Assembly (NCBI GenBank): GCA_003332265.1
Contig: QPGA01000034.1
Span: 2,848-46,122 of the forward strand
Direction of reading: 5' to 3'
DNA: 43,275 nt
Origin: Candidatus Accumulibacter meliphilus
GTDB lineage: Bacteria > Pseudomonadota > Gammaproteobacteria > Burkholderiales > Rhodocyclaceae
In this document: piece by piece, positions 34,257 to 43,223 of the stretch
Layout of the letters: each line of letters begins with the position of its first letter
Position numbering within the stretch: the stretch's first letter is position 1
The notes under the pieces: model-generated
Told to the model about the DNA's origin: nothing
The model's input: the letters and a program-made list of their open reading frames with translations, nothing else
Database searches by the model: none
Position numbers and translations under genes: made by a program

Positions 34257-34810
34257 GTCGCGCCTTGGTTCGCGTGGGTGAGGGTCGGAGATTCTGTCCG
34301 CCAAGGCGTACAAGCCTCCAGGTCAAGAAGATCCGATCCTCCCGCACATATCGGCCATGCAGCGAACGGTCATGACAGGTCGAGATACCCCGAATCATGA
34401 AAGTCATGACCGTTTCCCTCTTCCCCAGACCCTTCTCCCGCGAGCGGAGAAGGGAGTGTCGTGAGTCGCTTGCGCGACTTTCACATTAAAGGCAAGCGAT
34501 CCGGTGGACATTTCCCCCGCAACAGCCGACTCGATAACCCTTCCCCGCGCCGCCCCTGGGCCCGACTACAGAGCTCCGGCCGCACCCCTTTTATTTCTGC
34601 TCAACCTACCGACTGACCTGCATTTGCGATGCCTACTAAAGCATAATGATTCGCTAATTTCTCTTATACTCACGCTTTTCTCGTCCAATGCGCCTTCCCA
34701 TAGCAAGAAGGAAAAGTAGACGCGATTTGCCCTATCGACCCTTCTCATAGACTTCGGGAACTTTCCGAGCAGCAGCAAGCTAGTCCAACTGTCCCCAAGC
34801 AGGAGCCGTC
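34257..34810. other. rne-acrA intergenic region
   Basis: This 554-base region has no credible gene. CGCCTTGG (34261-34268) and CCAAGGCG (34301-34308) form an 8-base inverted repeat just after rne. Copy 3 of the dispersed repeat fills 34367-34489. An AT-rich stretch at 34621-34680 contains TATACT (34665-34670), a possible -10 for the efflux operon, but no matching -35. No regulator gene of the TetR or MarR type precedes the pump genes. Confidence 0.5.
34367..34489 (+). repeat. dispersed structured intergenic repeat, copy 3
   Basis: This 123-base copy is in the same orientation as the pair at 3018-3281. CGGTCATGAC (34367-34376) pairs with GTCATGACCG (34403-34412), CCCTTCTCCC pairs with GGAGAAGGG after a GCGAGC loop, and the tail is GCTTGCGCGACTTTCACATTAA split over 34468-34489. 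It starts 111 bases after the rne stop. Confidence 0.85.
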
Positions 34811-36046
34811 ATGACCTCTACCCCAATCTTCTTCTCGTCCGCGCGTCGTCGTACCCTCGGGTATGCGGCTGCCAGCCTGGCCAGCGTCGCACTGCTGCTT
34901 ACGGCGGGCTGTGGCAAGAAAGAAGAGGCCGCGCCGCCGGCACCTCCGACTGTCGAAGTCGTCACCGTGACGCAGAAAGACGTGCCGATTTACCAGGAAT
35001 GGATCGGCTCTCTGGATGGCGACGTCAATGCCGTCATCCGTCCACAGGTGACCGGCTACCTGGTCAAGCAGAACTATCGCGAAGGCGACCTGGTGAAAAA
35101 GGGGCAGTTGCTCTTCCAGATCGACCCACGCACTTTCGAAGCAGCGGTCGATCAGGCGAAGGGGCTGGTTGCCCAGCAACGCGCGCTCTACCATACGGCG
35201 AAGGCCAATCTGGCGCGGGTCAAGCCGCTGGCGGCCAAGAACGCGCTCAGCCAGAAGGATCTCGACGACACCACCGGTGCCGAACTGTCGGCCAAAGCCT
35301 CGCTTGACGCCGCCGAAGCGTCTCTGGAGACCGCCAAGCTGAACCTCAGCTTTACGCGCATCACCTCGCTGATCGAGGGCATCGCCGGCATCGCCAAAGC
35401 GCAGATCGGCGACCTGCTGAGCCCGAGCATGCCGACCGAACTGACCACCGTATCGACCGTCGATCCGATCAAGGTCTACTTCAACATCAGCGAGCGGGAA
35501 TATCTCCCCCTGGCGCGGGCCGTCCTCGCCGAGGGCTCCGACCACAAGCCCAAGCACGTGCCGATCGAGTTGATCCTCGTCGATGGCTCGGTCTTTCCGC
35601 ATGAGGGCCAGTTCTCGGTGCTCAACCGGCAGGTAGACTCGAGCACCGGCACTTTCAAGGCCACGGCCCTCTTCCCGAATCCGGAGCGTTTGCTTCGCCC
35701 GGGGCAGTATGGCCGCATCCGGGCGACGATGTCGGTCACCGAAGGTGCACTGCTGGTACCGCAACGGGCGGTGACCGAAATCCAGGGCAAGTACCTGCTT
35801 GCCGTGGTCGGCGCCGACAACAAGGTCGACATCCGTCCGGTAAGCGTCGGCGAGCGGATCGCTTCGGACTGGATCATCGCCAGCGGCTTGCAGCCGGGTG
35901 AGAAGGTGATCGCCGAGGGAACGCAGAAGGTCAAGGCGGGTATGACGGTCAACCCGAAGCCTTTCGAGCCGCCAGCGCCAGCCGCCGCCAAGCCGACGAA
36001 ATCCGGGGACAAACCGGCGGCGCCTGCGCCTGAAAGCAAGGGGTAA
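34811..36046 (+). CDS. RND efflux periplasmic adaptor (AcrA/MexA type)
   Basis: This membrane-fusion protein bridges the inner-membrane RND pump and the outer-membrane channel. The lipoprotein signal ends LLLTAGC with Cys34 as the lipidation site. The 411 residues contain the lipoyl half-motifs (VIRPQVTGYLVKQNYREGDLVKKGQLLFQID), an alpha-hairpin (about 105-180), a beta-barrel and a C-terminal Pro/Ala-rich tail. AGGAG lies 5 bases before the ATG. The pump gene follows 6 bases after the stop. Substrates cannot be read from the sequence. Confidence 0.94.
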   Translation: MTSTPIFFSSARRRTLGYAAASLASVALLLTAGCGKKEEAAPPAPPTVEVVTVTQKDVPIYQEWIGSLDGDVNAVIRPQVTGYLVKQNYREGDLVKKGQLLFQIDPRTFEAAVDQAKGLVAQQRALYHTAKANLARVKPLAAKNALSQKDLDDTTGAELSAKASLDAAEASLETAKLNLSFTRITSLIEGIAGIAKAQIGDLLSPSMPTELTTVSTVDPIKVYFNISEREYLPLARAVLAEGSDHKPKHVPIELILVDGSVFPHEGQFSVLNRQVDSSTGTFKATALFPNPERLLRPGQYGRIRATMSVTEGALLVPQRAVTEIQGKYLLAVVGADNKVDIRPVSVGERIASDWIIASGLQPGEKVIAEGTQKVKAGMTVNPKPFEPPAPAAAKPTKSGDKPAAPAPESKG

Positions 36047-36052
36047 GCCGCC

Positions 36053-39000
36053 ATGTCCAAGTTTTTCATCAACCGGCCGATCGTGGCCATGGTCATTTCG
36101 ATCCTGATGACCATCGTCGGTCTGGTCGCCATGGCGGGGCTACCGACCGCGCAGTTTCCGAATATCGTTCCGCCGCAGATCATGGTCAGCAGCACCTACA
36201 CCGGCGCCGATGCACTGACCGTCGAACAGGCCGTGGCGACACCGATCGAGCAGCAGATGTCCGGCGTCGACAACATGGACTACATGTATTCGATCAACGC
36301 CAACAATGGCCAGTCCACTCTGTATGTGAACTTCGCGCTCGGTACCGACGCCAACACCGACCAGTTGCTCGCCCAGATGCGCCAAGGCCAGGCCGAATCC
36401 CAACTGCCTTCGGACGTGCGCAACTACGGCGTCACCGTCGCCAAGTCGACCTCGTCGCCGCTGGTCATGTTCGCGCTCTACTCGCCGAACGGGACCTACG
36501 ACAACGTTTTCCTCGCCAACTACGCGTACATCAACATCAACGACCAGATGACACGCGTCAAGGGAATCGCCAGCGTCACCATCTTCGGCGCCGGCCAGTA
36601 TGCGATGCGGCTGTGGGTCAAACCCGACCAACTGGCCAAGCTGAACATCACGATTCCCGAAATCATGAACGCCGTCAACGCGCAGAACACCGTCAATCCG
36701 GCCGGAACGATCGGCGCCGAACCGGTACCGCAGGGCCAGGAGTTCACTTACGCGGTGCGCGCCCAGGGGCGCCTGCAAAGCGCCGAAGAATTCGCCAACA
36801 TCGTGCTGCGCGCCAACCCCGACGGCTCGATCGTTCGCGTCGGCGACGTTGCCCGCATCGACCTCGGCGCCCAGACCTACAGCCAGCAGGGCCGGCTCAA
36901 CGGCAAGCCGGCCGCCCTCGTTGCCCTCTACCAGATGCCTGGCGCCAACGCCCTCGAGGCCGCCGATGGCGCCAAGAAGCTGATGGAGAAGATCAAGGAA
37001 AGCTTCCCGCCCGACCTCGACTACGTCATTGCCCTCGACACGACGCTGTCGGTCACCGAGGGGATCAAGGAAATCCAGCACACGCTGCTCGAAGCGCTGG
37101 TCCTGGTGATGATCGTCGTCTTCGTCTTCCTGCAGGGCTGGCGGGCGACGCTGATTCCCTTGCTGGCGGTGCCGGTGTCGCTGGTCGGCACCTTCATGCT
37201 CTTCCCGATGTTCGGTTTTTCGATCAACACCCTGTCGCTGTTCGGTCTGGTGCTGGCCATCGGCCTGGTGGTCGATGACGCGATCGTCGTCGTCGAAGCC
37301 GTCGAACATCATATCGAGCACGGCCTGTCACCCAAGGACGCAACGCTAAAGGCGATGGACGAGGTCACCGGACCGGTGATCGCCATCGCCGTCATCCTGG
37401 CGGCCGTTTTCGTGCCGACCGCGTTCATTCCCGGAATCACCGGCCAGCTCTACCAGCAGTTCGCGGTCACCATCGCCATCTCGGTGATCATCTCGGCGTT
37501 CAACGCGCTGACTCTGAGCCCGGCGCTCTGCGCCATGCTGCTCAAGCCCAAGGTCAAGGGCAGCGGCCCGTTGCAGAAATTCTACGATGGCTTCAACCGG
37601 GTGTTCGGCCGCGTCACCGGCGGCTATGTCGGCATCTGCCGGATCGCCATTCGCCGCAGCGTGATCAGCGTCCTCTTTCTCGTCGCCGTGACTATCGGCG
37701 CCGGTTTCTTTGGCAAGCTCGTCCCCGCCGCTTTCCTCCCGGATGAAGACCAGGGTTACGTCTTTGCCGCAATCCAGCTCCCCGACGCCTCGTCGCTGCA
37801 ACGCACGTCGGAAATTGCCGCCCAGGCCGAAGAGCTGATCATGAAAGTCCCTGGCGTCCAATACACGACCACCGTCGTCGGCTACAGCATGCTCAGCCAG
37901 GTGACCAATACCTACAGCGCCTTCTTCTTCATCACGCTCAAGAACTGGGACGAACGCAAGCTGCCCGACGAGCAGTACACGGCGATCAAGGCCGAGCTGA
38001 CCAAACGGCTGGCCAGCATTCCCGGCGCCATCGCTTTTGCGTTTCCGCCACCAGCCATCCAGGGCGTCGGCACCTCGGGCGGTGCGACTTTCATTCTTGA
38101 AGACCGCGCTGGAAAGGACATCGCCTTCCTTTCCGAGAACACGACCAAGTTCCTCGAAGCGGCCAGGAAACGCCCCGAACTGGCCACCGTTTCGACCACT
38201 TTCCGGCCGGTCGTACCGCAGCTCTTCATCGACGTCGACCAGGACAAGGTACTCAAGCAGGGCGTCATCCTCAGCGATGTGTACAAGACGCTGCAGAGCT
38301 TCCTGGGCAGCGGCTTCATCAACTACTTCAACCGCTTCGGACGGCAGTGGCAGGTGTACGTCCAGGCAGAGGGCGACTACCGCACGAACATCGAGAACGT
38401 CGGTCGCTTCTACGTGCGCAACGACAAGGGCGAGGCGGTGCCGCTGTCGGCCTTGACCTCGGTACGCAATATCTCCGGCCCGGAATTCACCATGCGCTAC
38501 AACCTCTACCGCAGCGCGCAGATCAATGCCTCGGCGGCGCCCGGTTATAGTTCGGAGCAGGTCATGCGAGCGCTCGAGGAGGTTTTCGCCGAAACCATGC
38601 CCACTGAAATGGGCTACGACTACATGGGCATGTCGTTCCAGGAGCAGAAGGCGCAGCAAGGCGTTTCCCCGGCGGTCATCTTCGGCTTCTCGCTGCTCTG
38701 CGTCTTTTTGATCCTGGCGGCGCAGTACGAAAGCTGGTCGTTGCCGTTCTCGGTGCTGCTGGGCACGCCGATCGCCATCGCCGGCGCCTTTGCGGCGCTG
38801 CTCTTGCGCGGCCAGGAGCTCAATGTCTATGCGCAGATTGGTCTGGTCATGCTGATCGGCCTGGCCGCCAAGAACGCCATCCTGATCGTCGAATTCGCCA
38901 AGATGGAATACGAGAAGGGCGAACTTTCGCTCGCCGAGGCGACGCTGAAGGGCGCGCAACTACGCTTTCGGCCGATCCTGATGACCTCGTTCGCCTTCAT

Positions 39001-39250
39001 CCTCGGCTGCGTGCCGCTGGCCATCGCCAGCGGTGCCGGCGCGCTTTCGCGGCAGGTCATGGGCAGCGCGGTGATCGGCGGCATGCTGGCCGCCACCGGC
39101 ATTGCGATCTTCATCATTCCGGTGACTTTCTATGTCGTCGAAAAACTGTCGCACAAGCGCGACACGGGCGCCCCGCACCACGACGGCGGCCCCGACGCCA
39201 GTCCCGTTGTCAAGGAAGCCGCTGCAAAGGAGGATGGCCATCATGCGTAA
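36053..39250 (+). CDS. RND multidrug efflux pump, HAE-1 family (AcrB type)
   Basis: This proton-driven inner-membrane transporter has 1065 residues and twelve transmembrane helices. It starts MSKFFINRPIVAMVISIL. The proton-relay residues are present: Asp408-Asp409 in GLVVDDAIVVVEAVEHH and Lys940 in GLAAKNAILIVEFAK. Two large periplasmic loops flank the central helices, as in AcrB/MexB. The His/Asp-rich cytoplasmic tail (HKRDTGAPHHDGGPD to HHA) is unremarkable. It is in an operon with the adaptor upstream and the channel gene overlapping its end by 8 bases. Confidence 0.97.
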   Translation: MSKFFINRPIVAMVISILMTIVGLVAMAGLPTAQFPNIVPPQIMVSSTYTGADALTVEQAVATPIEQQMSGVDNMDYMYSINANNGQSTLYVNFALGTDANTDQLLAQMRQGQAESQLPSDVRNYGVTVAKSTSSPLVMFALYSPNGTYDNVFLANYAYININDQMTRVKGIASVTIFGAGQYAMRLWVKPDQLAKLNITIPEIMNAVNAQNTVNPAGTIGAEPVPQGQEFTYAVRAQGRLQSAEEFANIVLRANPDGSIVRVGDVARIDLGAQTYSQQGRLNGKPAALVALYQMPGANALEAADGAKKLMEKIKESFPPDLDYVIALDTTLSVTEGIKEIQHTLLEALVLVMIVVFVFLQGWRATLIPLLAVPVSLVGTFMLFPMFGFSINTLSLFGLVLAIGLVVDDAIVVVEAVEHHIEHGLSPKDATLKAMDEVTGPVIAIAVILAAVFVPTAFIPGITGQLYQQFAVTIAISVIISAFNALTLSPALCAMLLKPKVKGSGPLQKFYDGFNRVFGRVTGGYVGICRIAIRRSVISVLFLVAVTIGAGFFGKLVPAAFLPDEDQGYVFAAIQLPDASSLQRTSEIAAQAEELIMKVPGVQYTTTVVGYSMLSQVTNTYSAFFFITLKNWDERKLPDEQYTAIKAELTKRLASIPGAIAFAFPPPAIQGVGTSGGATFILEDRAGKDIAFLSENTTKFLEAARKRPELATVSTTFRPVVPQLFIDVDQDKVLKQGVILSDVYKTLQSFLGSGFINYFNRFGRQWQVYVQAEGDYRTNIENVGRFYVRNDKGEAVPLSALTSVRNISGPEFTMRYNLYRSAQINASAAPGYSSEQVMRALEEVFAETMPTEMGYDYMGMSFQEQKAQQGVSPAVIFGFSLLCVFLILAAQYESWSLPFSVLLGTPIAIAGAFAALLLRGQELNVYAQIGLVMLIGLAAKNAILIVEFAKMEYEKGELSLAEATLKGAQLRFRPILMTSFAFILGCVPLAIASGAGALSRQVMGSAVIGGMLAATGIAIFIIPVTFYVVEKLSHKRDTGAPHHDGGPDASPVVKEAAAKEDGHHA

Positions 39251-40661
39251 GTCCTTGATTGCCGCGCTGCTCGCGCTGCTCGCCAGTGGCTGCATGGTCG
39301 GCCCCGACTACCTTCGCCCGCAGGTCGAGACGCCGCCGGCCTGGCGGCTCAGCGACGAGGCCGCCAATGACCTCGCCAACACCGCCTGGTGGCAACAGTT
39401 CGACGACCCGGTGCTCGACGATCTGGTGAGCACTGCGCTGCGTGAAAACCACGATCTGATGATCGCCGCTGCACGCATCGAGGAATTCGCCGGTAACTAC
39501 GGCTTCGTTCGCGCCGGTCTTTTCCCGCAAGTGGATGCCGGTTACGAAGCGAGGCGGCAGCGGGACATCAGCGCGGTGGTGATCGGCGCCGGCAACGGCA
39601 TCACCTACAACAGCTACAACGCCGTCTTGAACGCCAGTTGGGAGATCGACATCTGGGGCCGCATCCGCCGCCAGACCGAAGCGGCGCGCGCGCAGCTGCT
39701 GGCCAGCGAAGAGGGCCGACGGGGCGTGATCCTGTCCCTGGTCGGCAGCGTTGCCGGCGCCTACGTCAACCTCCGCGACCTCGATCGCCAGCTGCAAATC
39801 GCCCGGGCGACGGCTAAAATTCGCGGCGAGTCGTACGACATTTTCAAGGATCGCTACATGGGTGGCGTCATCTCGATGCTCGAGTTGAGCCAGAACAAGT
39901 CGCAGTACGACGAAGCGCTGGCCAGCATCCCGCCGATCGAAAAAGCAATTGCCCAGCAGGAGAACGGCTTGAGCGTGCTGCTCGGTCGCAACCCCGGCCC
40001 GATTCCGCGTGGCAAGAATATCGATCAACTGCGCTTGCCGGCGATCCCGGCAGGCCTGCCATCCGAACTGCTCGAGCGACGCCCCGACATCCGGGGCGCC
40101 GAGCAGGACCTGATCGCCGCCAATGCGCTGATCGGCGCCGCCAAGGCGGCTTATTTCCCGACCATCTCGCTGACCGGTCTCTTCGGCTACTCCAGCACCA
40201 GCCTGAGCAATCTGTTCCAGGGCGACAACAAGGTGTGGAGCTACGGCATGCCGATCACCATGCCGATCTTCACCGCCGGCGCCATCGCCGGCCAGGTCCA
40301 GTCCGCCGAGGCCGTGCAACAGCAAGCGCTGTTCGCCTATCAGAGAGCCATCCAGCAAGGCTTTCGCGAGGTCAATGACGCGCTCGTCGATCAGGACCGG
40401 ACACGCGAACAACTGCGGGCGCAGAAGCAGCAGGTGGAGGCGCTCGAGCAGTACTCCGCGACCGCCCGACTGCGCTACGACAATGGCTACAGCAGCTACA
40501 TAGAAGTCATTGACGCCGAGCGCAGCCTGTTCAACGTCCAGCTCCAATACACGCAGACGCAGCAGACGCAGTTCCAGGCGATGATCAACCTCTACCTGGC
40601 GATGGGCGGCGGCTGGGTGAACGAAGCCGACAAGATGACCGGTGCGAGCGAAGGGCAGTGA
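39243..40661 (+). CDS. outer-membrane efflux channel lipoprotein (NodT/OprM type)
   Basis: This TolC-like channel of the tripartite pump has 472 residues from ATG 39243. The start has AGGAGG 9 bases upstream, inside the pump gene. The lipobox LLASGC places the lipidated Cys at 17, followed by MVGPDYLRPQVETPPAW, the standard start of OprM-like lipoproteins. Two OEP repeats follow, with FDDPVLDDLV, LERRPDIRGAEQDLIAANALIGAAKAAYFPTISL and LRYDNGYSSYIEVIDAERSLF. It completes the export operon. Confidence 0.95.
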   Translation: MRKSLIAALLALLASGCMVGPDYLRPQVETPPAWRLSDEAANDLANTAWWQQFDDPVLDDLVSTALRENHDLMIAAARIEEFAGNYGFVRAGLFPQVDAGYEARRQRDISAVVIGAGNGITYNSYNAVLNASWEIDIWGRIRRQTEAARAQLLASEEGRRGVILSLVGSVAGAYVNLRDLDRQLQIARATAKIRGESYDIFKDRYMGGVISMLELSQNKSQYDEALASIPPIEKAIAQQENGLSVLLGRNPGPIPRGKNIDQLRLPAIPAGLPSELLERRPDIRGAEQDLIAANALIGAAKAAYFPTISLTGLFGYSSTSLSNLFQGDNKVWSYGMPITMPIFTAGAIAGQVQSAEAVQQQALFAYQRAIQQGFREVNDALVDQDRTREQLRAQKQQVEALEQYSATARLRYDNGYSSYIEVIDAERSLFNVQLQYTQTQQTQFQAMINLYLAMGGGWVNEADKMTGASEGQ

Positions 40662-40806
40662 TCGTCGTTGAGCTTGCGACGCGCTGCCGACCGCCTCGTC
40701 ATTGGCAATCTGCGGTGCGCTGAACGGCGCCGCAGCGTTTCGCCGGTTTCATCGCCGGCGATTTTCCAGCAGGGAAGTTCCTCAGAGAGATCCAAAGGAG
40801 ACGACA

Positions 40807-41724
40807 ATGAGCCAGAAGCAAAAACCGAGCACGGAATCCCCAGTCGAGGAAAACATCAATCCGGACATGCCGCCGGAGGCGGAGATCGGCGGGACACCCG
40901 AGGTGATCGTTAGCGCCGAAGTAAGCGGAAAGGCCAAGAAAGCGAAGAAGAAGATGTCCAATCAGGCCTACCTCAAGGAACTCGAGAAACTCGAGGCGGA
41001 GCTCGTGCATCTCCAGTCCTGGGTCATCAGGGAGGGCCTCAAAGTCATCCTGGTCTTCGAAGGCCGCGATGCCGCCGGCAAGGGCGGAACGATCAAGGCG
41101 ATCACCGCACGTGTCAGCCCGCGCATTTTCCGCGTCGTCGCCCTGCCCGCGCCGACCGATCGCCAGAAGAGTCAGATGTACGTACAGCGCTACATAGAGC
41201 ACTTCCCGGCCGCCGGTGAAGTGGCCATTTTCGACCGCAGCTGGTACAACCGGATAGGCGTCGAAACGGTAATGGGCTTCGCCACCGAGGATCAGGTGCA
41301 GCATTTCCTCAAGATGGCGCCGATGTTCGAAAAGGCAGCGGTCGAGGAAAACGGCATCATCCTGCTCAAGTACTGGCTGGAAGTCGACATGGACGAGCAG
41401 GAGCGGCGCCTCGAGGCACGCATCACCGACCCGCGCAAGCAGTGGAAGCTCTCGCCGATGGACCTCAAGTCCTTTAGCCGCTGGTACGATTATTCGCGCT
41501 CGCGCGACCGAATGTTCAGGGAAACCGATACCCATTGGGCACCCTGGTACGTCGCCAATTCCAACGACAAGAAGCGCGTTCGCCTGAACATCATCCAGCA
41601 CATCCTTAGCAGCATCCCCTACGAAGTACCGAAAGCTCCCAAGATCAAGCTGCCGCCGAGGCAGAAGAAGGGCGACTACAAGGAGCCCAAGCTGTCGCTC
41701 AAGTACGTTCCGGAAGTCTTTTAG
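40807..41724 (+). CDS. ppk2: polyphosphate kinase 2, class I (first of tandem pair)
   Basis: PPK2 class I enzymes use polyphosphate to phosphorylate nucleoside diphosphates (and run in reverse). The 305 residues carry Walker A GRDAAGKGG (86-94), Walker B FDRSWYNR (142-149) with Asp143, and a lid with RRLEARITDPRKQWKLSPMD. The N-terminal 50 residues are polar and Lys-rich (GKAKKAKKK) and contain NINPDMP at 16-22, also present at the same position in the next gene. AAAGGAG lies 6 bases before ATG 40807; the open frame upstream is not coding. A 12-base palindrome ATCGCCGGCGAT (40751-40762) lies in the leader. The second copy follows 114 bases later. Confidence 0.96.
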   Translation: MSQKQKPSTESPVEENINPDMPPEAEIGGTPEVIVSAEVSGKAKKAKKKMSNQAYLKELEKLEAELVHLQSWVIREGLKVILVFEGRDAAGKGGTIKAITARVSPRIFRVVALPAPTDRQKSQMYVQRYIEHFPAAGEVAIFDRSWYNRIGVETVMGFATEDQVQHFLKMAPMFEKAAVEENGIILLKYWLEVDMDEQERRLEARITDPRKQWKLSPMDLKSFSRWYDYSRSRDRMFRETDTHWAPWYVANSNDKKRVRLNIIQHILSSIPYEVPKAPKIKLPPRQKKGDYKEPKLSLKYVPEVF

Positions 41725-41738
41725 GCAGCAAGCCAGTC

Positions 41739-41783
41739 GCCGGGTCATGACGCTGGCGTGCTTGCGCGGCGGCATGACCCGGC
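41739..41783. repeat. 11-base inverted repeat between the two ppk2 genes
   Basis: GCCGGGTCATG (41739-41749) and CATGACCCGGC (41773-41783) are a perfect inverted repeat with a 23-base loop. No T-run follows, so it is not a standard terminator. The GGTCATGAC core resembles the outer arms of the dispersed repeat. Confidence 0.6.
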
Positions 41784-41838
41784 TTCTGGTGGCAAGATCA
41801 TTTCTCTGTTGACAACAGCGATTGGAGAGATTCGAACG

Positions 41839-42732
41839 ATGGGCAAGAAGAAGAAGGCACGAAAGAAAGACAAAATCCTGGGCAACATCAATCCCGACAT
41901 GCCCTTGGCAGCATTGAACAGCGACGCCGCCGAAACAGCCGCGGCCTCGACGCCGAAAAAGCTGTCGAACAAGGCCTACCTGAAGGAGCTCGAAAAGCTC
42001 GAAGCCGAGTTGGTGCACCTCCAGGAATGGATAATCCAGAAAGGCCTCAAGGTGGTCATCGTTTTTGAAGGCCGCGACGGCGCCGGCAAGGGCGGCACGA
42101 TCAAGGCCATCACCGGCCGCGTCAGCCCGCGCGTTTTCCGCGTTGTCGCGCTACCCGCGCCAACGGAGCGCGAGAAGACCCAGATGTATGTGCAGCGCTA
42201 CCTGCCGCACTTGCCGGCAGCCGGCGAAGTGGTGATCTTCGACCGCAGCTGGTACAACCGCGCCGGCGTCGAACGCGTCATGGGTTTTGCCAGCGACGAG
42301 CAGGTCGAGGATTTTCTCCAGGGAGCTCCCCTGTTCGAAAGACTCATGGTCAGCAAGAACGGCATCATCCTGCTCAAGTACTGGTTGGAAGTCGACATGG
42401 ACGAGCAGACGCGCCGCCTCGAAGCGCGCATCACCGACCCGCGCAAGCGCTGGAAGCTGTCGCCGATGGACCTCAAGTCGTACAGCCGGTGGTACGACTA
42501 TTCGCAAAGCCGAGACGACATGTTCGAGGCCACCGATTCCGAATGGGCGCCGTGGTTCGCGGCGCGATCCGACGACAAGAAGCGGGTGCGCCTGAACATC
42601 ATCAAGCACATCCTGAGCAGCATCCCCTACGAAAGGGCCAAGCCACTGCACATCAAGCTGCCCAAACGGCAAAGCGCTGGCAAGTACCAGAAAAGCGAGC
42701 ATCCCGTGAAGTACATCCCGGAAATGTTCTGA
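41839..42732 (+). CDS. ppk2: polyphosphate kinase 2, class I (second of tandem pair)
   Basis: The 297-residue paralogue of the preceding gene has Walker A GRDGAGKGG (78-86), Walker B IFDRSWYNR, and the lid RRLEARITDPRKRWKLSPMD. The catalytic domains align without visible gaps from LSNKAYLKELEKLEAELVHLQ to SSIPYE, while the N-terminal tails differ except for Lys-rich patches and NINPDMP at 16-22. GGAGAG precedes ATG 41839. Long runs of near-identical codons in the lid region point to a tandem duplication. Differences in the first basic tail (MGKKKKARKK) may separate localisation or polyphosphate binding; this is inference. Confidence 0.96.
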   Translation: MGKKKKARKKDKILGNINPDMPLAALNSDAAETAAASTPKKLSNKAYLKELEKLEAELVHLQEWIIQKGLKVVIVFEGRDGAGKGGTIKAITGRVSPRVFRVVALPAPTEREKTQMYVQRYLPHLPAAGEVVIFDRSWYNRAGVERVMGFASDEQVEDFLQGAPLFERLMVSKNGIILLKYWLEVDMDEQTRRLEARITDPRKRWKLSPMDLKSYSRWYDYSQSRDDMFEATDSEWAPWFAARSDDKKRVRLNIIKHILSSIPYERAKPLHIKLPKRQSAGKYQKSEHPVKYIPEMF

Positions 42733-42788
42733 AGCATCGCTGACCGGCTGCTTCCCGAACGGGCCGAGGCCGGCCGGCAATCGCCTTA

Positions 42789-42816
42789 CGTGAAAGTCGC
42801 GGACGCGACTTTCACG
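42789..42816. repeat. 13-base perfect hairpin after second ppk2
   Basis: CGTGAAAGTCGCG (42789-42801) and CGCGACTTTCACG (42804-42816) are fully complementary with a 2-base spacer. There is no T-run. The motif GCGACTTTCAC is shared with the tail of the dispersed repeat at 3018-3281 and 34367-34489. Confidence 0.75.
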
Positions 42817-43096
42817 GTGCATCAATCGCGCGTCGACACACCCTTGCAACTTCTTGCGCTTGACCGCGCGCGCCGCGACAAGCGGACCTTCGCTCATGCC
42901 GGCGTGAGTGAAGCGCGGTGTCGCCAGTAAAGCAAAGCGCCGTGGTGGCCTTACCGCAGTCATCCTCCTGTGCCTCGACGACAACAAACAGGCGAGCTTT
43001 CCGAAAGCAACGGCATTCAACCTCTATGCTGCGTATGGCATATTCGGGATTCCACCGTACGACAGACTACTAAGACGCTGGCAATCATAGGGGTAG

Positions 43097-43126
43097 TTGA
43101 TGCTCAAAAAAAAATAGGCTCATTAT
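43097..43126 (+). promoter_or_regulatory. weak promoter candidate for the right-edge gene
   Basis: TTGATG (43097-43102) and CATTAT (43121-43126) are 18 bases apart in an AT-rich stretch with a run of nine A. It would give a leader of about 100 bases containing the hairpin at 43200-43223. Confidence 0.25.
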
Positions 43127-43199
43127 GGATTCCAGGTTGGTGCGCAACGAAAGCGAGGCTAGAGGCGCACTAGACAACGCCCAAGGAATTCCGTATGCT

Positions 43200-43223
43200 C
43201 TCCTGGGAAGGAACACCTAGGAG
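43200..43223 (+). promoter_or_regulatory. hairpin covering the Shine-Dalgarno of the right-edge gene
   Basis: CTCCTGGG (43200-43207) pairs with CCTAGGAG (43216-43223), eight pairs with one G-U and an 8-base loop. The Shine-Dalgarno AGGAGG (43219-43224) is inside the 3' arm, 7 bases before ATG 43232. Confidence 0.6.

Noticed and set aside
34504-34719. 71-codon frame in the rne-acrA gap
   Set aside because: No Shine-Dalgarno, unusual composition, and it crosses the AT-rich presumed promoter region.
37346-38959. 537-codon open frame on the minus strand opposite the RND pump gene
   Set aside because: It is a GC-rich shadow frame of a certain gene, with low-complexity Asp/Gly/Arg/His composition and no domain.
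42908-43173. Short plus-strand frames after ppk2
   Set aside because: They overlap each other, lack ribosome binding sites and look like random frames in intergenic DNA.
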